DNA from: Abiotrophia sp965245735
Lineage (GTDB): Bacteria; Bacillota; Bacilli; Lactobacillales; Aerococcaceae
Assembly (NCBI GenBank): GCA_965245735.1
Contig: CBDFAX010000011.1
Location: forward strand, 1 to 55,386
Length of the DNA: 55,386 nucleotides
Reading direction: 5' to 3'
Shown here: positions 15,450-23,034 of the stretch, one piece after another
Layout: each line of letters starts with the position of its first letter
Numbering within the stretch: the first letter of the stretch is position 1
Position numbers and translations under genes: made by a program
The notes under the pieces: generated by a model
What the model was told of the DNA's origin: nothing
Seen by the model: only the letters and a program-made list of their open reading frames with translations
Database searches by the model: none

Positions 15450-16286
15450 CTACTTAAGCTGACCTGTCTTGAGGTCATAATCCGTATAAGGTCGCTCTAA
15501 ATCCAGCAATAAAGCATCGTGATGTGGCTTTTGATTCTGGCTAGGCGGTGGCGTCATATAGTCACCAAATGCCTCAGTCAAATAGGCATGATACCCCGCT
15601 GGAATGGGCATTTCCCCTCCTTCGAAAGGCTTGAAAACAGCTTGATCAAAGGCCTCGATTGGATAGAGTTTGCTCATATAGTAAGGACCTGAACACAACT
15701 CAATGCGGTAAGCCGCCTCTTGTCGAGTGGTCTTAGTCATCTTTTTATGCGCTAGTGACCAAATCTTATAACGGAGTTTAGAACTTGGGACTAGGCCCAG
15801 CAACACTCGACTACCCCATGCCAAAAGGCCTCCATGCTTTTCAGGCACGGTTTGAGCGCAAAAGAGCGAATAGATTAAGGCCCAGACCTTCTGGGTCTTA
15901 CGTTTCCAAGCTGAGGACGGTGCATAGTCTAAAGGCAGCACATCTAAGGCTAGGCCATGTGGCAAGTCTAAGTCGGCTTGATAAGGCTTGAGGCAGGTTG
16001 TCTGGCGGTCACGAATCGTGATGAAGAGGTTACGGTCGACATAGCCCTCATGAGACCGCGACAGAAAATAACGCGAATCTGCCTCTTTGGGCCAGAGTTC
16101 TGCCAAACGTTCATAGTCTTCCCTTGGCATAAAAAAGTCCAAATCATCGTCCCAGGGAATAAAGCCCTGATGACGCAAAGCCCCAATCGCGCCACCACCA
16201 CACAAGTAGCATAAGAGATTATGCTTCTGGCAGAAGGCAACAAAGTATTGGGCCATTTCTAGGCTTTTGGCTTGAATGGGTTCCAT
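15450..16286 (-). CDS. licD: LicD-family phosphocholine transferase
   Basis: Transfers phosphocholine from CDP-choline to a teichoic-acid sugar. 278 aa with the LicD core: CGGGAIGALRHQGFIPWDDD (about 29-48) followed by LDFFMPREDYERL; the WDDDLD acidic cluster is the metal/nucleotide-binding part of this nucleotidyltransferase-fold family. Located directly after tarI and tarJ and near licA/B/C, which supports phosphocholine rather than another LicD substrate. Streptococcus pneumoniae has two LicD proteins; only one is present here. Strong AAGGAGGGG site before ATG 16286. Confidence 0.9.
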   Translation of the reverse strand: MEPIQAKSLEMAQYFVAFCQKHNLLCYLCGGGAIGALRHQGFIPWDDDLDFFMPREDYERLAELWPKEADSRYFLSRSHEGYVDRNLFITIRDRQTTCLKPYQADLDLPHGLALDVLPLDYAPSSAWKRKTQKVWALIYSLFCAQTVPEKHGGLLAWGSRVLLGLVPSSKLRYKIWSLAHKKMTKTTRQEAAYRIELCSGPYYMSKLYPIEAFDQAVFKPFEGGEMPIPAGYHAYLTEAFGDYMTPPPSQNQKPHHDALLLDLERPYTDYDLKTGQLK

Positions 16287-16313
16287 CTAACCCCTCCTTC
16301 TTTTAATTGAACA

Positions 16314-17342
16314 TTAGATATTCCACTTAGCCACCGTTTTAAATGGTGTCTTACGGTCTTCTTCGAAGAATTGATAGATATCCTTGACATCCTCTAAATC
16401 CCCTACTTGGTGGATAATCATCCGCAGTCTTGAGGAGACTTGTGGGTTTTCCATCAAGGCCACAGCTAATTGGAAGTCCTCACGTCCTGAGCGAGAAGAC
16501 CCTACTAAGGTCAGGCCTTTTTCTAAGACGTCACGGGTATTGACCGGCACTTCCGTCTCAGAAACTCCCATTAAAATCAGCGTTCCTTGAGGTTTAATAT
16601 ACTTAATAATGTCACGAATGGCTTCCTGACTGGCATCGCCTCCCACACACTCAAAGGCATGGTCGAAGCAAAAGTCTTCCGGAATATCCTGCAATTCATA
16701 GACTTCATCTACAAAGCTGAAAAGTCTTAATTTATCGTGGTTTTTACCTACTACAATAATGGTAGCATCTGGGAACTTAGCTCTTAAGACAGTAGCTTGA
16801 ACAAAGGCTAGCGAGCCAGATCCCCAAACAACAATACGGTCACGTTTGGATAGCGCAATTGAATCAAAACGACGAGCTCCGTGCGCCGCCACCGAGACAA
16901 ATTCGGTCATAGCCGCTACCACATCTGGAATGCTTTGATAGCCCACAACACGGTCTAATGGCAAATGGACAAATTCCTGCATGAAACCGTCGTAACCACT
17001 GGATAGGAAGTGAGTGCCTTCCACATAGTTCTCATAGAACTCACCTGAATGATCAAACCCTTGAGGCGGCTGATTGGGAATCATGACGACCTTGTCCCCT
17101 ACTTGATAGGTACCAGTTTCGTCACGTACGACAATGCCACAACACTCATGAATCAAGGCCATGGGTAATTTTTGCTTGAGTACCTTGGCTGCGCGCTTGC
17201 CTTGGTAATAGCGTTGGTCTGCATGGCAGAGGGCCATATAATTTGGACGCACTACGACTGGTTTAGTTGAATCCGCCGACACATCTTCATACTTAACTGA
17301 GAAGAAGTATGGGCGAAGTAACTGATAGACGCGATTAATCAC
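16314..17342 (-). CDS. tarJ: Ribulose-5-phosphate reductase (TarJ), CDP-ribitol synthesis
   Basis: Medium-chain alcohol dehydrogenase that reduces ribulose 5-phosphate to ribitol 5-phosphate with NADPH. With the GTG start at 17342 it is 342 aa. Zinc ligand region NYMALCHADQRYY (Cys about 38), MALIHECCG with the His-Glu pair, and the Rossmann segment VVWGSGSLAFVQA near 176-188. The GTG start is preferred over the longer frame because GGGAGAG lies before it and family members begin with this IN-x-x-Y motif. It begins 1 bp after the tarI stop, so the pair is translated together. Confidence 0.92.
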   Translation of the reverse strand: MINRVYQLLRPYFFSVKYEDVSADSTKPVVVRPNYMALCHADQRYYQGKRAAKVLKQKLPMALIHECCGIVVRDETGTYQVGDKVVMIPNQPPQGFDHSGEFYENYVEGTHFLSSGYDGFMQEFVHLPLDRVVGYQSIPDVVAAMTEFVSVAAHGARRFDSIALSKRDRIVVWGSGSLAFVQATVLRAKFPDATIIVVGKNHDKLRLFSFVDEVYELQDIPEDFCFDHAFECVGGDASQEAIRDIIKYIKPQGTLILMGVSETEVPVNTRDVLEKGLTLVGSSRSGREDFQLAVALMENPQVSSRLRMIIHQVGDLEDVKDIYQFFEEDRKTPFKTVAKWNI

Positions 17343-17343
17343 T

Positions 17344-18051
17344 TTAGATCTCTCCCAACATAGCTTCGGCAATCTTCAAATCGGTCACCGTCGTAATCTT
17401 CAAGTTAGAGTATTCCCCTTTTACTAGGCCAACACTTTTACCTTTGAGTACAAAGACCTTGCAGGCATCAGTTAAAATCTCGCGCTCGTCTTGACTGAGG
17501 CTTGCGAAGAGACTATCAAACTGATTAATGCGGAAGGTTTGAGGTGTCTGACCTTGGAACATGTGAGCCCGGTTAGGAATAGAGCTAATAGACTTACCAT
17601 CTTGGGATTCCACAATAGTATCGTTAGCCATGACCACTGTATCAGTCGCATCATAGTCAGCCATGACCTTGATATTGTCTTGAATCATACGGTAAGAGAC
17701 AAAAGGTCGTACCGCATCATGAGTAATTAAAATGGCCTGGTCAGAGACAGGACCGGCTCCCTTAATATCTGCGATGATATTGAGGATACTGTCATTTCGA
17801 TCCCCGCCCCCATCAACGGCTTTAATCTTAGTCTCATGACCTGGCAAGTGCTTGCTTACCAAATCATTGAAGTAGACTAACCAATTTGGATGTACGGCTA
17901 CATAAACTTGGTCAATATCAGGCACCACTAAGAATTTTTCGATGGTATGGATAATAATGGGCTTATTGCCTAACATGAGGAATTGCTTGGGCATATCTTG
18001 AATCCCCATTCTGGATCCAATGCCCCCTGCTAGAATACCTGCATAAATCAT
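17344..18051 (-). CDS. tarI: Ribitol-5-phosphate cytidylyltransferase (TarI)
   Basis: Makes CDP-ribitol from CTP and ribitol 5-phosphate for teichoic acid. 235 aa, IspD-like fold with nucleotide loop AGILAGGIGSRMG (4-16) and MPKQFLMLGNKPII. The companion tarJ follows directly, which separates TarI from true IspD (MEP pathway). THDAVRPFV near 105-113 is the second conserved IspD/TarI motif. Preceded by its own extended -10 promoter and AAGGAGAG ribosome site, and separated from licC by a terminator, so tarI-tarJ-licD is an independent unit next to licA-licB-licC. Confidence 0.93.
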   Translation of the reverse strand: MIYAGILAGGIGSRMGIQDMPKQFLMLGNKPIIIHTIEKFLVVPDIDQVYVAVHPNWLVYFNDLVSKHLPGHETKIKAVDGGGDRNDSILNIIADIKGAGPVSDQAILITHDAVRPFVSYRMIQDNIKVMADYDATDTVVMANDTIVESQDGKSISSIPNRAHMFQGQTPQTFRINQFDSLFASLSQDEREILTDACKVFVLKGKSVGLVKGEYSNLKITTVTDLKIAEAMLGEI

Positions 18052-18098
18052 GCATCTCTCTCCTTCTCACTGTCGTAAAGTGTCTTTCTATCCTAATT

Positions 18099-18107
18099 AT
18101 TATAGCA
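18099..18107 (-). promoter_or_regulatory. Extended -10 promoter of tarI-tarJ-licD
   Basis: Minus-strand TGCTATAAT with no convincing -35 box at 17 bp. About 48 bp upstream of the tarI start. Confidence 0.6.
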
Positions 18108-18177
18108 CATCTTATATCGACACGCATGGAAAAGTCGTTAGCTTAAGCATTTTATTAAAAAATGATCACACATTCAA

Positions 18178-18206
18178 AACAAAAAAGCCAGACACTTGTC
18201 TGGCTT
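18178..18206 (-). terminator. Terminator of the licA-licB-licC unit
   Basis: Perfect 9-bp stem AAGCCAGAC (18185-18193) / GTCTGGCTT (18198-18206) with loop ACTT, then six T in total on the minus strand; 5 bp past the licC stop. Confidence 0.88.
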
Positions 18207-18210
18207 CTGG

Positions 18211-18903
18211 CTATTTTTTTGCTTCCATTTGCGAACGCAAGAGCTCTAGGTCCTCTAAACTATCAATTTCAAAGGTTTGGTGACCTTCAATTGGATAAAC
18301 ATGAACATCTAAATCAGCTAGATTATCCTTGACCACATCATCCCAGTAGAGATTGGCATAATCTGCTTCTTGGTAGTAGCGCTCAATCAGTTGCTGTAGA
18401 TGTTGGCCGTCTTTGGCACTCCAGTAAGAGACACCAGACAGAATTCTCCCCTGGCCACTGTCTACCGTAATGGCCGTTACGCGTTGATCATCTTGATTGT
18501 AGTGCAAGACCCATTCATCCTTGAAACCTTCTTTTGCTACCCCAAAGTAGAGAGAACTTTTTGGTGCTGATAACAAGAAGTTATCGACTAGGAAATTATC
18601 GGCATCAATAACATAGGCATCACTTAAATGGTGACGGACCAAGTACATGGTGTAAAAGTTATTGTAGCTTTCATATTGGTCATTGTGAATCAAGGTCACG
18701 CCATATTGGTCCTTAAGAAAATCGAACTTTTCAGCCAAGTACCCTGTCACGACAATAATGTCTTGAATCCCTTTAGCCCGCAAAAATTCAATCTGACGCT
18801 CAATTAAGCTTGTACCAGCGACTTCAATTAAGGATTTAGGGGTTGTAAGGGTGATTGGCCGCAAGCGGGTTCCCATACCAGCGGCGAGAATTATTGCTCT
18901 CAT
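18211..18903 (-). CDS. licC: CTP:phosphocholine cytidylyltransferase LicC
   Basis: Forms CDP-choline from CTP and phosphocholine. 230 aa with intact motifs: ILAAGMGTRLRPITLTTPKS (5-24) containing the nucleotide loop and catalytic Lys, VVTGYLAEKF, and the NDQYESYNNFYTMYL and DADNFLVDN segments that bind metal and choline in LicC. Starts 3 bp after the licB stop with AAGGAG upstream. Because this enzyme is complete, the second nucleotidyltransferase domain in the neighbouring fusion protein is not needed for CDP-choline synthesis. Confidence 0.95.
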   Translation of the reverse strand: MRAIILAAGMGTRLRPITLTTPKSLIEVAGTSLIERQIEFLRAKGIQDIIVVTGYLAEKFDFLKDQYGVTLIHNDQYESYNNFYTMYLVRHHLSDAYVIDADNFLVDNFLLSAPKSSLYFGVAKEGFKDEWVLHYNQDDQRVTAITVDSGQGRILSGVSYWSAKDGQHLQQLIERYYQEADYANLYWDDVVKDNLADLDVHVYPIEGHQTFEIDSLEDLELLRSQMEAKK

Positions 18904-18906
18904 TGA

Positions 18907-19842
18907 TTAGGCTCCTTCGTGTTGTGAAACTAAGACACTGCTTACAATCATCAAAGCCGCCGATAGCAAGAGAATTGGGTTAAATTCAGCTCCTCCTAGC
19001 AAGATGGAGAAGACAATGGCCCAAATAGCGTATGAGATATTGAGTGCAGTAGCCTTTACAGGACCAATTGTATCAATTGCTCGATAAAAATTCAAATAAG
19101 ACAATGTGCCTAAGACAGCAACACCCAAGATTAACCAAAGAACTGGCTGACTAATAACAGCCGCCACGCTAAAGACCAAGTCAGATTCGAAGCTAATAAA
19201 GCCCAAATAAACTAAAGTAGAGACGCATTGACGAATCCAAAGAGCTTGCTTAGGATTCAAATCTTCCTTCATCCCAATGGAACAAATCACGCTCTCCAAG
19301 GACCAGCCGACTACGCTGAGAAAGGCCACTAAGAAGCCAATAAGTTGGGCATTAGATTGCATCATATCACCAGACAGACTCACACCTAAGACCGCTAACA
19401 CGGCCAAGCCCAAACCAATCCAAACTGGCTTAGTGATCTTTTCCTTAAGAATTAGCATACCTAAAAAAGCAGCAACTACTGGATACATAGAGGAAATACT
19501 TGCTGTTAAGCCTGCCCCAATCGCATCTACCGCATAGAGATAGGCTCGCATACCCATAGGACCACCTAAAACAGCTGCTAACATGACCACAAAGGAACTC
19601 TTACTAGTCAATTGTTTGAAAGTTTGTTTGAGTTGCCCTTGACGAACCAACTCCCCCGTCATCATTAAGGCAGAAAAGCCATCGTGGAAGAGGGCCAATA
19701 AAAGGGCCGCGCCAGCTAGCCGAGGGTCAACCAAGGTAAAGGGCAACATCATCAGAATTACGCCACTATAATGGGTATCTGCTCCCCACAAGAGACCTGA
19801 CAATAGGCCGGCAATGATACCACTTGTTTCCTTATTTTTCAT
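18907..19842 (-). CDS. licB: Choline permease LicB (DMT/EamA superfamily)
   Basis: Choline uptake protein, 311 aa, about ten membrane helices in two EamA repeats. It starts KNKETSGIIAGLLSGLLWG and contains GGPMGMRAYLYAVDAIG near 93-109, a region conserved in LicB of S. pneumoniae and Haemophilus. Placed between the choline kinase fusion and licC with gaps of 6 and 3 bp, which supports choline as substrate. Confidence 0.92.
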   Translation of the reverse strand: MKNKETSGIIAGLLSGLLWGADTHYSGVILMMLPFTLVDPRLAGAALLLALFHDGFSALMMTGELVRQGQLKQTFKQLTSKSSFVVMLAAVLGGPMGMRAYLYAVDAIGAGLTASISSMYPVVAAFLGMLILKEKITKPVWIGLGLAVLAVLGVSLSGDMMQSNAQLIGFLVAFLSVVGWSLESVICSIGMKEDLNPKQALWIRQCVSTLVYLGFISFESDLVFSVAAVISQPVLWLILGVAVLGTLSYLNFYRAIDTIGPVKATALNISYAIWAIVFSILLGGAEFNPILLLSAALMIVSSVLVSQHEGA

Positions 19843-19848
19843 CTAGCT

Positions 19849-21711
19849 TCATCCTTTCTTTTTTAGAGCATGGTAGCGCGCTAGGTTAGCTTGCGCACGA
19901 CGGTAGCGTTCAATCCCATAGTCCCCAAAATCGTCGCCCCGGCTTTCCTTGAAGATGGTCCAGACTGACCAGAGGAAGTCTTGGCAAATTTGATAGATTA
20001 AGAGTTTAGTTTTCAAGCTTTCTGGCACCTCTTGATCTTGACAGTAGAGGCTTAAGAAGCGATCTTCCTGGTCTTGGCTGAAGCCACATTCTAAACTGTG
20101 GGCCGCTAAATCCCAGGCCAAGTCATTCATACCTGAGTACTCCCAGTCAATCAGATAGGCCTTACCGTCTCCACCTTTGACAAAGTTCTCAGGGACTGTA
20201 TCAATGTGACAAGGCACCATTTGGACAGGCAAGTCTGCCAAATCTTCTTGCAGTTGGAAAACGGCCTGACGTGTCGCTTGATAGCCATCAAAGTAGGCAG
20301 CCCCTACTTCATCCACAAAACTCTCATACTTAGCAATCTCCTCAAATACATCGAAACGATTATCAAAGTCTAAGCCTGATTGGTGTAACTGTCTGAGCAG
20401 ACCCGTTGTCATCTGCATGTTGTTGATGTAAGTCGCTGTATTAGCATTCAAGGTCTCAGCGTCTGGAATGAAGGCAGACACCTTGGTCCCTGTCACTTCG
20501 TCAAAGTAGAGAGTCTCAGCATCTAAGCCCAGAATATGAGCTAAGAGGCTATTAGATTTCTCAGCTGAACGGTTAATAAACTTCTCCGTCCCGTTGCCGG
20601 CAATCCGAATGATGTAAGGTTGGCCTTTGAGGGTGACCTTGTAGTTCTTGTTAGTCATACCACCAGCACTCTCTAAGGTCGCAATATCCTCAGGGCTAGC
20701 ATCCATCTGGTCGGCCAAGAACTGCTCCACTTCTTGCTTAGCTGCCCGTTCTTCCTTGCGAACCAAACGTGGGTAGACTCGCTTAAGAACATGATGAACC
20801 TGACTAGCATCATCAATTTCGCCCCAGAAAAAGTCATCCAGTTTAAGGTACCCCAAGCGATAGTCTTGGGCAACGTCTAACATAATATATTCATAGTTAA
20901 CATACGGATTGAGGTTATCAGCATAAATCGCCAACATCTTAAGATAGAAAGGATAGGACAATTTGGACAGACCAATCATTTCACCGTCGATACGGTTGAA
21001 TTGGTGAATATCCTTACCCATCTTATAGACATAGCCATCACGCAATTCCACCATGGCTTCATCATGTTGCTCACGTACACTGGTAATCAACATAGCGGAG
21101 TCACTAGCGACCTTATTCAGCCCCTTAATCCCACGGATTTCAAAGAGTAAATCCCCCTCAATCAGGAAGAAGTCGCCATCAATATGAGGAGCTGCCGTGG
21201 CCAGAGAAGCCATAGTCCCTGTGTGGGCATAAGCCTCATTGACTACTAGAGTCACATCAGGCATGTCAGCAACATGTTGAGCCAAGAGGTCAGCTTGGAA
21301 GCCGGCAACCAAGACAACACGCTCTACTCCTTGGTCTCGTAAGACTTGAAGGGTCCGATCCAATAAGGTATGGTCCCCTAATGACAGGAGTGGCACGGGT
21401 TGATCCATATGACGAGGTTGGCCTGCAGCAAGAATGACTGCCTGATGAATTTGCTCCTTGGCCTGAGCCAACTGAATCTTACGGGCATTTGCATCTTTCA
21501 AGCCAGTCTCTAGTAGAGCCAAGCCCTTGTCCGTCACTTGATAGTGGTTACGCGTCCCCTGACGCTCAATCTTAATGTAGCCTTGTTCATCAAGTCGCTT
21601 GAGAATCAGATTAATTTTGCCTAGGGATAGGTTAGTCGCTTGTGCCATATCACGTTGACTGCCCGCTTCTTCTCGGTTCAGGTAATACAGCAAGGTCATT
21701 AAGTCATTCAT
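19849..21711 (-). CDS. licA: Winged-helix / nucleotidyltransferase-like / choline kinase (LicA) fusion
   Basis: A 620-aa three-part protein. Residues 1-75: MarR-like winged helix (SQRDMAQATNLSLGKINLILKR... then a basic wing and TDKGLALLETG). About 88-310: a sugar-nucleotidyltransferase-like fold resembling LicC but with a degraded nucleotide loop (LAAGQPRHMDQPVPLLSL; no GxGxR and no PK lysine). About 345-620: choline/ethanolamine kinase with CHIDTVPENF (501-510) and IDWEYSGMND. It phosphorylates choline after LicB import. ATG at 21711 has AAGGG at 6 nt; an earlier in-frame ATG at 21735 lacks a ribosome site and falls inside an operator-like repeat. The winged helix probably regulates its own operon. 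First gene of licA-licB-licC. Confidence 0.88.
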   Translation of the reverse strand: MNDLMTLLYYLNREEAGSQRDMAQATNLSLGKINLILKRLDEQGYIKIERQGTRNHYQVTDKGLALLETGLKDANARKIQLAQAKEQIHQAVILAAGQPRHMDQPVPLLSLGDHTLLDRTLQVLRDQGVERVVLVAGFQADLLAQHVADMPDVTLVVNEAYAHTGTMASLATAAPHIDGDFFLIEGDLLFEIRGIKGLNKVASDSAMLITSVREQHDEAMVELRDGYVYKMGKDIHQFNRIDGEMIGLSKLSYPFYLKMLAIYADNLNPYVNYEYIMLDVAQDYRLGYLKLDDFFWGEIDDASQVHHVLKRVYPRLVRKEERAAKQEVEQFLADQMDASPEDIATLESAGGMTNKNYKVTLKGQPYIIRIAGNGTEKFINRSAEKSNSLLAHILGLDAETLYFDEVTGTKVSAFIPDAETLNANTATYINNMQMTTGLLRQLHQSGLDFDNRFDVFEEIAKYESFVDEVGAAYFDGYQATRQAVFQLQEDLADLPVQMVPCHIDTVPENFVKGGDGKAYLIDWEYSGMNDLAWDLAAHSLECGFSQDQEDRFLSLYCQDQEVPESLKTKLLIYQICQDFLWSVWTIFKESRGDDFGDYGIERYRRAQANLARYHALKKKG

Positions 21712-21729
21712 CTTAGCCCTTCTTTCTGT

Positions 21730-21744
21730 GTTCATTTTTTGAAC
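21730..21744. promoter_or_regulatory. Operator-like dyad 1 of the lic operon
   Basis: GTTCA-TTTTT-TGAAC, a perfect 5-bp dyad with 5-bp spacer, at about +2 to +16 of the predicted transcript. A second copy lies 69 bp away (centre to centre) on the other side of the promoter. Confidence 0.65.
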
Positions 21745-21752
21745 TTTACTCT

Positions 21753-21781
21753 AGTATAAACCACTTATTTCCTTATGTCTA
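21753..21781 (-). promoter_or_regulatory. Promoter of licA-licB-licC
   Basis: Minus-strand TAGACA (21776-21781), 17 bp, TATACT (21753-21758). It is flanked by the two GTTCA-N5-TGAAC dyads. Confidence 0.7.
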
Positions 21782-21798
21782 GGATTTTAGCTTAAAAA

Positions 21799-21813
21799 GT
21801 TCAAATAATGAAC
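21799..21813. promoter_or_regulatory. Operator-like dyad 2 of the lic operon
   Basis: GTTCA-AATAA-TGAAC: same arms and spacing as the dyad at 21730-21744, here about 18 bp upstream of the -35 box, abutting the preceding terminator. Confidence 0.65.
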
Positions 21814-21840
21814 AAAACCCTCAGCATTTAGCTGAGGGTT
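21814..21840 (-). terminator. Terminator of the DUF956 gene unit
   Basis: Perfect 10-bp stem AACCCTCAGC (21816-21825) / GCTGAGGGTT (21831-21840), loop of 5, followed by TT G on minus; 7 bp past the upstream stop. Confidence 0.8.
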
Positions 21841-21847
21841 AGAGGTC

Positions 21848-22237
21848 CTATTGTTTTTTTGCTTTTTTATGGCGCCATTCTTTCCAAAGCTTAGCCAAGG
21901 AGAAGACAGGCTTATTTCTGACCAGTTGGTCGTCAGCCAGATAGTTTCGCATGGCCTTAAGGGTCTGCCCTGCCTTAGAGACGACAAAGTGATAGGTGCC
22001 TGCTGACTTGGTATCAATGAAGAAGCCCCGAATGAAGCCTCGCTTCATCAGCATGATGGCACGAACCTGGCGAATTTCGCCCCAAGGAATCTGAACGAAA
22101 TCAGCAGGATTGCGGTCATTATAGAATTCAAATGCCTTGTTACCCACTAGAATACGGCCATGGCGGCCCATTACGCCACCAGACATCCAGTTGGCAGTTG
22201 TCACAAAGTCTGCCCGGCTATTCAATGATTCAACCAT
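21848..22237 (-). CDS. DUF956 (ManO-like) family protein
   Basis: 129 aa. It begins VESLNSRADFVTTA, followed by GRILVGNKAFEFYNDRN and DFVQIPWGEI, which are the conserved stretches of the DUF956 family. Members usually sit at the end of mannose-PTS operons (manL-M-N-O) in lactic acid bacteria and are presumed to act in their regulation; the biochemical role is not established. No PTS gene is near here; the neighbours are dnaD upstream and, after a terminator, the lic operon. The fold looks PH-like (all beta plus a C-terminal helix) with a basic tail. Confidence 0.85.
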   Translation of the reverse strand: MVESLNSRADFVTTANWMSGGVMGRHGRILVGNKAFEFYNDRNPADFVQIPWGEIRQVRAIMLMKRGFIRGFFIDTKSAGTYHFVVSKAGQTLKAMRNYLADDQLVRNKPVFSLAKLWKEWRHKKAKKQ

Positions 22238-22261
22238 ACTTCTCTCTCCTTCTACAATGCT

Positions 22262-22948
22262 TTAGAGTAGTGGAATATCAATGTGATCATAAACCGCCTC
22301 TTGATTGTTGGGCTGGTCCTTATCGCGTCTTTCTAGATAGGCTTGAACCTGAGCAGCAGTGGTCAAACCATGGCGCTCCCAATTAATCAGAATGCGATCA
22401 ATATACTTAAGGCTGAGGGCTTGACGCAAAACGGCTTCCTTAACTGCTAGACGAATTAAATCAGGCGCATAGCCATCTTGCTTGAGCCAGCCATTCAAGG
22501 TCTCATATTCGAGTGCTGACAGGGAACGGCCAAACTCCCCTTCCACCAGAGGAATGAGTTGACTGGCCGTCATGGTCTGCTTCTGATCACTTGTTGGGTC
22601 TGTCTCACTACTAGAAGTTGTCTGTTTTTGACTAGCTGCTGGATTAAAGGACTCAAGTCGTTCAAAAAGTGGTGCCAGACTCAAACGGTCTTGGCCCGAA
22701 GCATCCATTTCAAAGACTAGATAACCCTGATCTGCTAAGAGAGATAGTTGAGTCATGGCTTGATGAGACTGCCAACCGTAATGTTGCGAGCATAGTTCTA
22801 CAACAGCCATAGGACTCAAATCCCTATCCTTCTGACCTAATATCGTAGTCACTAGGAGAAAGGTTTCAGGACTCAAGCCTAAGTCTTGATAATGGCTGAG
22901 TAAGACCTGCGGCAAGACGATAAAGCCTTCTTGGTACCAATTATACAT
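22262..22948 (-). CDS. dnaD: DnaD-like replication initiation protein
   Basis: Helicase-loading/primosome protein, 228 aa. N-terminal winged-helix domain (about 1-100), a Ser/Thr/Gln-rich linker (about 105-130) and the C-terminal DnaB_2/DnaD domain (about 132-205) with the signature YIDRILINWERHGLTT. Usual partners in Firmicutes are nth and asnS downstream; neither is present here. GGGG-rich ribosome site before ATG 22948. It shares a unit with the DUF956 gene 24 bp downstream. Confidence 0.9.
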   Translation of the reverse strand: MYNWYQEGFIVLPQVLLSHYQDLGLSPETFLLVTTILGQKDRDLSPMAVVELCSQHYGWQSHQAMTQLSLLADQGYLVFEMDASGQDRLSLAPLFERLESFNPAASQKQTTSSSETDPTSDQKQTMTASQLIPLVEGEFGRSLSALEYETLNGWLKQDGYAPDLIRLAVKEAVLRQALSLKYIDRILINWERHGLTTAAQVQAYLERRDKDQPNNQEAVYDHIDIPLL

Positions 22949-23034
22949 GATGCTTCCCCTTTCTCAGTCTAGTTTTCCTATTAGCACAGGGCAGCTTCCT
23001 CAGATTAGGAGGCTAGCCATAAACCACTTAGCTC

